Of a DNA stretch of 7,844 nt, positions 1 through 5,748 are shown one piece after another. Under the pieces are notes generated by a model that did not search any database, was not told where the DNA came from, and saw only the letters and a list, made by a program, of their open reading frames with translations. The stretch is taken from contig JASLAX010000058.1 in assembly GCA_030146875.1 (NCBI GenBank), positions 1-7,844 of the forward strand, written 5' to 3'. Each line of letters begins with the position of its first letter. The first letter of the stretch is position 1. Source of the DNA: Longimicrobiaceae bacterium (GTDB lineage Bacteria > Gemmatimonadota > Gemmatimonadetes > Longimicrobiales > Longimicrobiaceae). A program made the position numbers and the translations under genes.

Positions 1-21
1 GGGCGGCCCGAACGGCCGCCC
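1..21. other. GC-rich hairpin at the left edge
   Basis: GGGCGGCC at 1-8 pairs perfectly with GGCCGCCC at 14-21 around a CGAAC loop. No T-run follows on the plus strand, so it is not a canonical intrinsic terminator. It could be the end of a transcript from a gene outside the window, or just GC-rich chance structure; position at the edge prevents a decision. Confidence 0.35.
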
Positions 22-432
22 GGCGGGATCCCTAGTCGCCCCCTCCGAAGGGCCGTTCGCCAGGCGGTGCCGCCCCTCCGTTCCCATGGGCGAGTAACGG
101 CCGAATCGCCGCGCCGGCGACCCGCCCTTCCCGCGAGCCCCGACCCCGCACTCGCGACCCGCCGCCGCGCCGCGCCCGATCTCCCGGACCTACCGGCGAC
201 GGTCGGGCTCCCCTCAACCCCTGAAACGACAATGGCTTCCGCAACCTCCGCCCCGGCCCACGCGCGGTCCGCCGTTCCGCGCCGCCCCTCCCTCGTCCCC
301 CCTCCCGCGGGTGTGCAGAGCGTGAAGCACAGGCATGCCGTTCCGGCCGCCGTCGGCGGCTCGCTGGTCCCCTCCGGCGCGGCGGCTCCCCGCCGCGGCC
401 GGGCGCACTAACGCCCGGCCCCCGAGACCAGC
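22..432. other. Non-coding leader upstream of the sigma factor gene
   Basis: No credible gene is seen in this 411-nt stretch. The plus strand is strongly C-rich (about 110-300) and the open frames on both strands translate to low-complexity Arg/Pro/Gly/Ala sequence with no domain-like segments, as expected when stops are rare in GC-rich DNA. It presumably holds the promoter of the sigma gene at 433, but I could not pick a convincing -35/-10 pair. The start at 433 lacks a clear Shine-Dalgarno sequence. Confidence 0.55.
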
Positions 433-1227
433 GTGACCCTATCCGCACTCGTACGCAGCGCCCGCGATGGCGAGCACAACGCGCTGGAGCGGCTCCTGGG
501 GCTCATCCAGGACCCCGTCTACCGCTACCTCGTGGCCCGGCTGCGTCTCTACCAGGAAGCCGAGGACCTGGCGCGCGACCTGGCCCAGGAGGCCCTGATC
601 CGCATCGCCAACGCCATCGGCCGGTGCACCTTCGACTCCGACTCGCGCGTGCTGGCGTGGGTCCTCACCGTCGCCCGCAACGTCCTGCTCGACCACATCC
701 GCTCGGAGCGCTCCCGCAGCGAGCGCATGCGCTTCACCAGCGACCTGGAGCGCGCAGGCGGCCAGGTGGCCTGGGCCGAGTGGCAGCGCCAGACCGACGA
801 CGTGGAGCCGGGCGTGGCCTCGCGCATCCTGCTGCGCGTGGTGGAGGAGGCGCGCGCCTCCCTGCCCGAGGCCACGGTGGAGCTGCTGCGCCTTCGCGTG
901 GACATGGGCGCCACGTGGAAGGAGGTGGGCGCCGCCCTGGGCACCACCGAGGCGGGCGCCAAGCGGCGCTTCCAGCGGGCGCAGGCCACCCTTCGCGTGA
1001 ACATCGGCCAGCGCCTGCAGGCCCTTCCCGACGGCGAAAAGGCGGCGGTGGAGGACCGCGTCCGCCGCTTCGGGCTTCCCACCGGGCTGGCGCTGGACCG
1101 CCCGCCCCAGGCGGGCCGCGCCCGCCGCGCCCAGCCGCCGCAGGGCCGCAGGAAGAGCCCGCCCGAGGGCGCCGACGACGGCTCCAAGGAGGGTGAGCCG
1201 GCACCGCCGATCCGGCTGGCCTGCTAG
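433..1227 (+). CDS. ECF-type RNA polymerase sigma factor with long C-terminal tail
   Basis: A 264-aa sigma-70 family factor of the extracytoplasmic-function (ECF) type, which would direct core RNA polymerase to a specific promoter set. Region 2 spans about residues 4-100, with the EDLARDLAQEALIRI segment (44-58, core-binding type) and AWVLTVARNVLLDHIRSERSR (75-95, -10 recognition type). A linker follows, then region 4 at about 142-190 with the helix-turn-helix around 159-183 (ATWKEVGAALGTTEAGAKRR) for -35 binding. Residues about 200-264 are an extra tail rich in Pro, Arg, Lys and acidic residues; most ECF factors stop near 180-200 residues. The start is GTG 433: the region-2 helix begins right after it and no ATG lies nearby, but there is no clear ribosome binding site. 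No anti-sigma or receptor gene is adjacent, so the signal is unknown. Family call is strong; ECF group is not assigned. Confidence 0.88.
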   Translation: MTLSALVRSARDGEHNALERLLGLIQDPVYRYLVARLRLYQEAEDLARDLAQEALIRIANAIGRCTFDSDSRVLAWVLTVARNVLLDHIRSERSRSERMRFTSDLERAGGQVAWAEWQRQTDDVEPGVASRILLRVVEEARASLPEATVELLRLRVDMGATWKEVGAALGTTEAGAKRRFQRAQATLRVNIGQRLQALPDGEKAAVEDRVRRFGLPTGLALDRPPQAGRARRAQPPQGRRKSPPEGADDGSKEGEPAPPIRLAC

Positions 1228-1525
1228 CGCGGCCGGCCCTTCCGGGGTTGGGAACGTGAGCGCGGCACGGGCTTGTGGCCGGAAGGAGGCCGAAAAGGAG
1301 CCCCCCGGGGTAAGAGCCGCCAGCGCGCGACGCGCGCGGCCGGCCGCCGGGGGGCGCGGCGGGAGGGACGGGCGGAGGGCTGCCGTTCCCCCTTTACGTT
1401 CCCTGGGTCGAGCGGTCGGGACAGAGGGGTCAAGGCGCCGGGGGGAAAGGCGCCGCGCCCACGAAGGTGACCCCATTCATCCACGGTGCCGGGATCGTCG
1501 GATTCCGGGAGGAACGAGAGGAACG
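1228..1525. other. Structured spacer between sigma factor and transposase genes
   Basis: These 298 nt contain no supported gene. Inverted repeats include CCTTCCGG 1238-1245 with CCGGAAGG 1279-1286 (33-nt loop, possibly an end-of-transcript structure for the sigma gene but without a T-run), two GGCGCC palindromes around 1435-1455, and the hairpin at 1489-1508 described separately. The transposase frame stays open upstream of its ATG, through this spacer and into the sigma gene's end, but the encoded Arg/Ala/Gly-rich sequence looks non-coding. Confidence 0.5.
1489..1508 (+). promoter_or_regulatory. Hairpin overlapping the transposase ribosome binding site
   Basis: CCGGGATC (1489-1496) pairs with GATTCCGG (1501-1508) around a GTCG tetraloop; seven Watson-Crick pairs and one G-U wobble. 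The 3' arm runs into the GGGAGGA Shine-Dalgarno-like stretch at 1507-1513. A second purine stretch, GAGAGG at 1516-1521, lies 4 nt before ATG 1526 and stays outside the stem. Pairing could dampen translation of the transposase, a known strategy in insertion sequences; here this is inference from structure only. Confidence 0.4.
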
Positions 1526-2563
1526 ATGGCACAGCGCCCCGCAAAGATCACCCGGAAGGACCCGGCCGAGAAGCGGGCACGTGCCCGGCTGACCGTGCTG
1601 CAGCTCGCCGAGGCGCTGGGAAGCGTCTCGGAGGCGTGCCGCATCTCCGGGATGGACCGCACGAGCTTCTACGAGTGGAAGCGCCGCTACCAGGCCCACG
1701 GGCTGGACGGGCTGATGGACCTTCCCCCCGTCCACAAGAGCCACCCGCAGACCACGCCCCGGGAGATCGTGGACCGCATCGTCGCCCTCTCGCTGGACAA
1801 CCCGACGTGGGGGTGCGTCCGCATCTCCGAGCACCTGAAGCGCGCGGACGTGTCGGTCTCGTCGCCCACGGTGCAGAACATCCTGATCAAGCACGGGATG
1901 GGCTCGCGCTGGGACCGCCTCTTCAAGCTGGAGGAGAAGGCGGAGCAGGGGGAGGTCACCCTCACGGAGGAGCAGCTCGCGCTGGTGGACCGGGCCAACC
2001 CGGCGCGGCGCGAGCGCGGCACGCCCTCGTCCCGCCCCGGCGAGACGCTGTGGCAGGACACCTTCTACGCCGGACGCGTGGCCGGTCTGGGCCGCGTCTA
2101 CATCCAGGCGGTGGTGGACACCTACGGCTCGGTGGGCTTCGCCCGCGCGCACACCGTGCGGCGTCCGGAGCACGCGGTGTCGGTGCTGCACGAGCAGCTC
2201 CTTCCCCTGTACCGCGAGCACGGGGTGCGCATCGCCGCGCTGGTGACGGACCACGGCCGCGAGTACTGCGGGCGCAGCACGCACCCGTACGAGCTGTACC
2301 TGCGCCTGAACGGGATCGAGCACCGGCGCACCCGCGGCCGCGAGAGCAACGGCTTCCTGGAGCGCTTCCGCAACACGGTGGTGGAGGAGTTCTTCCGCGA
2401 CCGCGTGCGCGACCGCACCTTCGCGTCCGTCGGCGAGCTGCAGGCGGAGCTGGACGAGTACCTCCACGAGTACAACCACGAGCGTCCCCACCGCGGCTAC
2501 CGGAACTTCGGCCGCACGCCCGTGGAGACGCTGGCCGACGCGCGCGAGGAGCCCGCGGCCTGA
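1526..2563 (+). CDS. IS481-type DDE transposase (integrase core)
   Basis: A 345-aa transposase that would cut and join insertion-sequence ends through a metal-dependent RNase H-fold core. An N-terminal helix-turn-helix (about 25-68, LGSVSEACRISGMDRTSFYEW) and a second winged/homeodomain-like part (about 78-125, WGCVRISEHLK...SSPTVQNILIKHG) would bind DNA. The core (about 172-335) shows the catalytic triad D178 (LWQDTF), D242 (VTDHGREY) and E279 (NGFLERF), with 36 residues between the second D and the E, and the usual C-terminal YNHERPHRGYRNFGRTPVE. Length is normal for IS481 enzymes, and the reading frame is intact with all catalytic residues, so it may be active. ATG 1526 is chosen because conserved-looking sequence begins there and GGAGG/GAGAGG precede it. 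No clear terminal inverted repeats or target duplication flank it, so it may be a stranded or domesticated copy. Confidence 0.93.
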   Translation: MAQRPAKITRKDPAEKRARARLTVLQLAEALGSVSEACRISGMDRTSFYEWKRRYQAHGLDGLMDLPPVHKSHPQTTPREIVDRIVALSLDNPTWGCVRISEHLKRADVSVSSPTVQNILIKHGMGSRWDRLFKLEEKAEQGEVTLTEEQLALVDRANPARRERGTPSSRPGETLWQDTFYAGRVAGLGRVYIQAVVDTYGSVGFARAHTVRRPEHAVSVLHEQLLPLYREHGVRIAALVTDHGREYCGRSTHPYELYLRLNGIEHRRTRGRESNGFLERFRNTVVEEFFRDRVRDRTFASVGELQAELDEYLHEYNHERPHRGYRNFGRTPVETLADAREEPAA

Positions 2564-2570
2564 CCGCGGG
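2552..2570 (+). other. Hairpin spanning the transposase stop codon
   Basis: CCCGCGG (2552-2558) and CCGCGGG (2564-2570) form a perfect 7-bp stem; the 5-nt loop CCTGA contains the TGA stop. No T-run follows. A further CCGCCC/GGGCGG pair lies at 2581-2601. These may help end the transposase transcript or block passing polymerase, but they are equally expected in DNA this rich in G and C. Confidence 0.35.
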
Positions 2571-2624
2571 TACCCTCGCCCCGCCCGGCTCCCGCGGGCG
2601 GCTCCCCCGCCACCCCCACGAGCT

Positions 2625-2644
2625 CCGCCGGCGCGCGCCGGCGG
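2625..2644. repeat. 20-bp perfect GC palindrome
   Basis: A perfect 20-bp palindrome built around GCGCGC, flanked by CCGCCGG and CCGGCGG halves. It lies between the transposase and the phosphoesterase gene, 32 bp upstream of ATG 2677. It could be a protein-binding site, a cruciform-forming end structure of the transposase region, or chance in a GC-rich spacer. No second copy is seen in the window. Confidence 0.45.
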
Positions 2645-2676
2645 CCGCACCGTCTACACTCCGGGTCGGAGGTCCG

Positions 2677-3999
2677 ATGAAGAAGATGCTCGCGGGAATC
2701 GCGCTCGCCGCCGCGGCGTGGACCGCGCCGGCGCAGGCCCAGGCCCAGGCGCGCGCTCCGCTCTACTCCTGGGTCCAGATGGGGCCCGAGGACACCTGGA
2801 TCGTGCGCCAGGTCCACCCCGGCTCCGCGGCGCGCTGCCCTGACTCGCTGCGCGTGCGTGCGCGTCCCGACTCGCTCTTCCCCGTGCTGGTCTGCGAGCG
2901 GGTGATGCCGATGGCGCGCCGGGGGCTGCGGGTGGACGGCCGCTGGTATCCGCGGCCGGAGCTGGACCGCGGCGCGGTGGTGATCCTGGGCGACACCGGG
3001 TGCCGGATGAAGGGCGCCGACCAGCAGCGCTGCGACGTCACCGGCGGCACCGTCGAGGAGTGGCGGGGCGCGGAGAACCCCTGGCCCTTCCCCGTGCTGG
3101 CGCAGCGGGTGGCGGCGCGGCGCCCGGCGGTGGTGGCGCACACGGGCGACTACCTGTACCGCGAGGGGTGCCCCGCGGGGGTGGCCTCCTGCGGTCCCAT
3201 CGGCGACCGCTGGGAGACGTGGGAGGCGGACTTCTTCCGCCCCGCCAGGCTCCTGCTGGAGGCATCGCCGTGGGTCTTCTCGCGCGGCAACCACGAGGAC
3301 TGCCAGCGCGCGGGGGTGGGCTTCCACCGCTTCCTGGCGCCGGGCCCGGTGCCGGCGGACTCCCTGGGCGGCTGCGCCCGCTACTCCGACCCGTACCTGG
3401 TGAAGGTGGCGGACCGCGTGCACCTGCTCATCCTGGACTCGGCGTGCGCGCCCTTCTACGGGAGCTGCGAGAAGGACCGCTCGCTCGCCGTGCGCCGGTA
3501 CGCCCGCCAGGTGGAGCGCATGCACCAGCTCGCCTCGGGCTCGCGCCTCACGTGGATCCTCACCCACACGCCGATCTGGGCCGTCGACCGCCCCGGCTCG
3601 CCCGACGAGGCGGGGACCACCACCCTGCAGGAGGCCATCCGCGCCTCGCGTCCGGGCGCGCTGCCGCCGTCGACCGCCCTGGTCGCCGCGGGGCACATCC
3701 ACGGCTTCGAGATCATGGACTTCGCGGGCGGACGCCCGGTCTCCATGGTGGTGGGGAACGGCGGGGTGAAGCTCGACGACCCGCAGCCCGCCCCGCCCGC
3801 CGGGCGCCGCATCGACGGGGCCGCGGTCGGCCGCTACCTGGGGATGTCCGCCTTCGGCTGGGCGGTGATGACCGAGTCCGGCGACGGATGGCAGATGCTG
3901 CTGGAGCGCCTGGACGAGGGCGCCCCCACGGCCTGCCGCCTGGTCTCCACCACCATCCGCTGCTCGGGCACCTCCGTGCGGGCGCGCGTCTCGAACTGA
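2677..3999 (+). CDS. Secreted metallophosphoesterase, purple-acid-phosphatase-like
   Basis: A 440-aa exported phosphoesterase, probably hydrolysing phosphate esters in the periplasm or outside the cell. Residues 1 to about 25 form a signal peptide: KK, an Ala/Leu-rich core, then Ala-Gln repeats giving AQA-type cleavage sites. The metal-binding motifs appear in the order typical of the calcineurin-like superfamily and match the purple acid phosphatase pattern: GDTG (105-108, D106), GDYLY (157-161, D158 and Y161), GNHE (204-207, N205, H206), THTP (H297) and GHIH (339-342). Twelve cysteines are present (54, 73, 109, 119, 165, 172, 209, 233, 257, 264, 420, 429), an even number consistent with several disulfides outside the cytoplasm. 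The start ATG 2677 follows GGAGG at 2668-2672 and gives the signal peptide directly; the frame is open far upstream but that part is a shadow of the transposase. It ends at an intrinsic terminator, so it is probably a single-gene unit. Substrate is unknown. Confidence 0.88.
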   Translation: MKKMLAGIALAAAAWTAPAQAQAQARAPLYSWVQMGPEDTWIVRQVHPGSAARCPDSLRVRARPDSLFPVLVCERVMPMARRGLRVDGRWYPRPELDRGAVVILGDTGCRMKGADQQRCDVTGGTVEEWRGAENPWPFPVLAQRVAARRPAVVAHTGDYLYREGCPAGVASCGPIGDRWETWEADFFRPARLLLEASPWVFSRGNHEDCQRAGVGFHRFLAPGPVPADSLGGCARYSDPYLVKVADRVHLLILDSACAPFYGSCEKDRSLAVRRYARQVERMHQLASGSRLTWILTHTPIWAVDRPGSPDEAGTTTLQEAIRASRPGALPPSTALVAAGHIHGFEIMDFAGGRPVSMVVGNGGVKLDDPQPAPPAGRRIDGAAVGRYLGMSAFGWAVMTESGDGWQMLLERLDEGAPTACRLVSTTIRCSGTSVRARVSN

Positions 4000-4024
4000 C
4001 GGCGCCCCGTCCGCCGACGCAGAA

Positions 4025-4070
4025 GAGGAGTGCCGCCGGGCGGGTGGCACTCCTCCGTCATTCTTCTCTT
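4025..4070 (+). terminator. Rho-independent terminator after the phosphoesterase gene
   Basis: GAGGAGTGCC (4025-4034) pairs over 10 bp with GGCACTCCTC (4046-4055) around an 11-nt loop, followed by a pyrimidine tract containing ATTCTTCTCTT (4060-4070). It starts 25 nt after the phosphoesterase stop. This is the best intrinsic terminator in the window. Confidence 0.8.
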
Positions 4071-4429
4071 CCGCCGCGCTCGCGGGACGAGGCGATCTCC
4101 GTCTCGCCCCCGGTCGACGTTCTGGGACGCGGAGCTCACGGAGCACGACGTCGCACGTCGTGGTCTTCGCGCGCGCCGGGGTGACGTTCTTCACGCGGAG
4201 ACGCGGAGGACGCGGAGGCGGGGAGAACAGCGCGGGAGAGTCCTCCGCGAACTCCGCGAACTCTCCGTCCGAACTCCGCGTCCCTCCTCGCGTCGCCGGC
4301 CGTGCGGGAAGTCCCTCGCGGATACGAGCTGCATGGGACGTCCACTTGCCACCGGGATCACGGACGTCGAGCTTCCCCTCGACCTCTTTCCGGCGGCGCC
4401 ATGACGACCTCCATCCGGGTTCCCCCAGC
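4071..4429. other. Gene-free spacer before the pseudouridine synthase
   Basis: This 359-nt spacer has no supported gene. It holds a 7-bp hairpin CACGACG/CGTCGTG (4144-4150 with 4156-4162, loop TCGCA), a CGCGGAG-type inverted-repeat element (4189-4280, listed separately) and a small hairpin GTCGAG/CTCGAC (4366-4371 with 4378-4383) followed by CTCTTTCC. ATG 4401 opens only a 10-codon frame that ends at 4431-4433, overlapping the GTG start at 4430. Confidence 0.5.
4189..4280. repeat. Degenerate CGCGGAG/CTCCGCG inverted-repeat element
   Basis: The left half has three tandem ACGCGGAG copies (4193-4200, 4201-4208, 4210-4217); the right half has three CTCCGCG copies (4243-4249, 4252-4258, 4274-4280) plus a degenerate CTCTCCGT at 4261-4268. 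The halves are complementary, so the element can fold into a long imperfect hairpin with a centre around 4222-4240. A lone ACGCGGAG also occurs at 4127-4134. Its make-up (short tandem units turned into an inverted repeat, in an intergenic spacer, no gene) resembles REP/MITE-like dispersed intergenic repeats. Whether it recurs in the genome cannot be seen here. Confidence 0.65.
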
Positions 4430-5114
4430 GTGAGCGAGGCCGGGCCACCGCTCTCCGTCGTTCACGAAGACGACGCGCTGCTGGTGCTGGACAAGGCGCC
4501 GGGAGTGCTGGTGCATCCGGTGCTGCGCGGCCAGACCGGGACGCTGAAGGACGCGGTGCTGGCACGCTACGCGGCGCGGGGGGGAGGCGGGCGCCTTCCA
4601 CCCCGTGCACCGCCTGGACCGCGACACGTCCGGGCTGGTGGTGGTGGCGCGCACGCCGCTCGCGCACCGCTCGCTGGCGGGGCAGCTTCGGGTGGGCCTG
4701 CTGCGGCGCACGTACCTGGCGGTGGTGCAGGGCGAGCCGGGGGAGGCAGAGGGAACGGTGGATGCGCCGCTCGGCCGCGATCCCGCGGAGCCCCGGCGGC
4801 GGGCCGTGCGGGCGGACGGCGCCCCGGTGCGCACGCGCTGGCGGGTGGCGGAGAGGATGCCGGGCGCGGCGCTGCTGGAGGTGGAGCTGGAGACGGGACG
4901 CACGCACCAGGTGCGGGTGCACCTGGCGTCGGTCGGGCACCCGCTGCTGGGCGACCGCGTCTACGGCGGCGCGGGGCGGGAGCGGACCGGCCGGCAGGCG
5001 CTGCACGCCGCGCGCGTCTCGCTCCTCCATCCCGCACGGGGCGCGGTCGTCGCCTTCCACGCGCCGCTGCCGCCCGACCTCCACGCCCTGCTGCGCGAGC
5101 TGCGGGGCGGGTGA
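4430..5114 (+). pseudogene. RluA-family pseudouridine synthase, frameshifted
   Basis: RluA-family enzymes isomerise specific uridines of rRNA or tRNA to pseudouridine. The coding is split between two frames. The first part, from GTG 4430, reads SVVHEDDALLVLDKAPGVLVHP, the family's N-terminal motif. The second reads AFHPVHRLDRDTSGLVVVAR with the catalytic Asp (codon 4617-4619), then RRTYLAVV, APLGRD, LEVELETGRTHQVRVHLASV, GHPLLGDRVYGG and LHAARVSLLHP, ending at TGA 5112-5114. The switch lies at a run of seven G (4578-4584): removing one G joins the two as ARGEAGAFHPVHRLD, giving about 227 residues, normal for a member without an S4 domain. This may be a recent inactivating indel, a sequencing error in the homopolymer, or less likely frameshifting during expression. 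No strong ribosome binding site precedes GTG 4430, so the start is tentative. The C-terminal half is otherwise undamaged. Confidence 0.85.
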
Positions 5115-5118
5115 GGCG

Positions 5119-5571
5119 TCAGGCCCTCGCCCTGCGCCGCCGCTGGCGAGGGCAGGAGAGGACCCGCGGGTCGTGGTCGCGCGCGGCGCGGGCCTTCACC
5201 ATCCGCACGGCCGCCGGGATCCCGAGCCGGGCGCAGAGGCGGTCGAAGCGCGCGCCGATCCGCGCCTCGGACGCGATCCCCCACCTCTCCACGCGCGCGC
5301 GATAGGCGTCGCGGTCGCCGGGGTGCATGCGGCGGAACGCGAAGAACGCCGGCGAGCACAGGAAGTCGTTCTCCCGGGAGGAGCCCGCGCCCACCCATCC
5401 CTCCCACCAGTCCGACGGGGCGGCGAACGGCGCCCAGTCCTCCGCGTGCCCCAGCAGGCACCGCGCGCCGTCCGTTCCTAGGATTCCCGCCACGCACCAG
5501 TCCTGCGCCTCGATCAGCCGGTCGCGCGCCCCGTCCGGCAGGGCATCGACGTATCCGCTCAGCAGCCCCAT
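5119..5571 (-). CDS. Hypothetical protein, 150 aa, Trp-rich
   Basis: I do not recognise this protein. The 150-aa product has no signal peptide or membrane segment and should be cytoplasmic. It has a helical N-terminal part (ARDRLIEAQDWCVAGIL), a central part with several Trp and Cys (RCLLGHAEDWAPF, SDWWEGWVGAGSSREND), an amphipathic part with RMHPGDRDAYRARVERWG, and a very basic C-terminus (RQRRRRARA). Five cysteines (26, 38, 72, 113, 140) do not form an evident metal motif. ATG at 5571 is chosen because GGAGGGGA (complement of 5575-5582) precedes it; codons upstream in the same frame look like shadow sequence. The ordered, non-repetitive composition and good ribosome binding site support a real gene. 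It converges with the pseudouridine synthase (4 nt between stops) and is divergent from the gene at 5749. Confidence 0.7.
   Translation of the reverse strand: MGLLSGYVDALPDGARDRLIEAQDWCVAGILGTDGARCLLGHAEDWAPFAAPSDWWEGWVGAGSSRENDFLCSPAFFAFRRMHPGDRDAYRARVERWGIASEARIGARFDRLCARLGIPAAVRMVKARAARDHDPRVLSCPRQRRRRARA
5123..5153. terminator. Possible shared hairpin between convergent genes
   Basis: GCCCTCGCC (5123-5131) pairs with GGCGAGGGC (5145-5153), a 9-bp perfect stem with a 13-nt loop, sited just past the plus-strand stop at 5114 and inside the C-terminal codons of the minus-strand gene. No T-run follows on the plus strand. It could assist termination of the plus-strand transcript; the coding overlap makes chance plausible. 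Confidence 0.35.
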
Positions 5572-5574
5572 GTC

Positions 5575-5582
5575 TCCCCTCC
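5575..5582 (-). promoter_or_regulatory. Shine-Dalgarno sequence of the 150-aa gene
   Basis: On the minus strand the sequence reads GGAGGGGA, then GAC and ATG at 5571. The GGAGG core is 6 nt from the start codon. This fixes the start of the otherwise unrecognised minus-strand gene. Confidence 0.65.
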
Positions 5583-5692
5583 GGCGTTCGCATCTATCTC
5601 GTTCCTGGACAAGCCTTTGCGAGTACCGGGCCAGCGGAGCGGCAGATTCCGCCACCGCGAACGCGCGATCGGCACCTGGGCGGGCGCGGGCT

Positions 5693-5714
5693 GGCGCCGT
5701 ATCTTTTCGGCGCC
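5693..5714 (+). promoter_or_regulatory. Promoter-like TATCTTTT inside a perfect inverted repeat
   Basis: GGCGCCG (5693-5699) and CGGCGCC (5708-5714) flank TATCTTTT (5700-5707), the most AT-rich short patch in the surrounding sequence. TATCTT at 5700-5705 is a plausible -10 element 44 nt before ATG 5749; the -35 position (about 5677-5682, TGGGCG) is poor. The repeat could be an operator over the -10 box, or a hairpin if transcription starts upstream. Confidence 0.35.
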
Positions 5715-5748
5715 GTCCGGAGACCTCCGTCCAGCCGAACCGGGATCC

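Noticed and set aside
32..448. Long open frames on both strands in the left leader (minus 32-448, plus 67-411)
   Set aside because: Low-complexity Arg/Pro/Gly/Ala translations, no start signals and no domain-like pattern; open only because stops are rare in GC-rich DNA.
1193..1525. 111-residue N-terminal extension of the transposase overlapping the sigma gene end
   Set aside because: The extension is Arg/Gly/Ala-rich shadow sequence; family-like sequence starts at ATG 1526, which has a ribosome binding site.
1430..2650. 406-aa minus-strand frame opposite the transposase
   Set aside because: Antisense shadow of a clearly coding plus-strand gene; composition is Val/Ala/Arg-rich without motifs.
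1486..2676. 397-residue N-terminal extension of the phosphoesterase frame
   Set aside because: It overlaps the intact transposase in another frame, and ATG 2677 gives a signal peptide directly.
2497..4194. 565-aa minus-strand frame opposite the phosphoesterase
   Set aside because: Antisense shadow; the plus strand carries five ordered catalytic motifs, the minus translation has none.
4030..4404. 124-aa plus-strand frame in the spacer after the terminator
   Set aside because: It starts inside the terminator hairpin and runs through the repeat element; no domain or start signal.
4160..4429. Upstream extension of the pseudouridine synthase from about 4160
   Set aside because: The extension runs through the CGCGGAG repeat element and a Ser/Arg-rich stretch; family sequence begins only after GTG 4430.
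4401..4433. Ten-codon ORF (MTTSIRVPPA) overlapping the GTG start at 4430
   Set aside because: A leader peptide with overlapping stop-start is conceivable, but there is no ribosome binding site, no attenuator-like codon run and no comparative support.
4605..5114. Separate short gene starting at GTG 4605
   Set aside because: GTG 4605 encodes the Val just before the conserved HRLD motif; a protein starting there would lack the N-terminal part of the catalytic domain, so this is the 3' part of the frameshifted gene.
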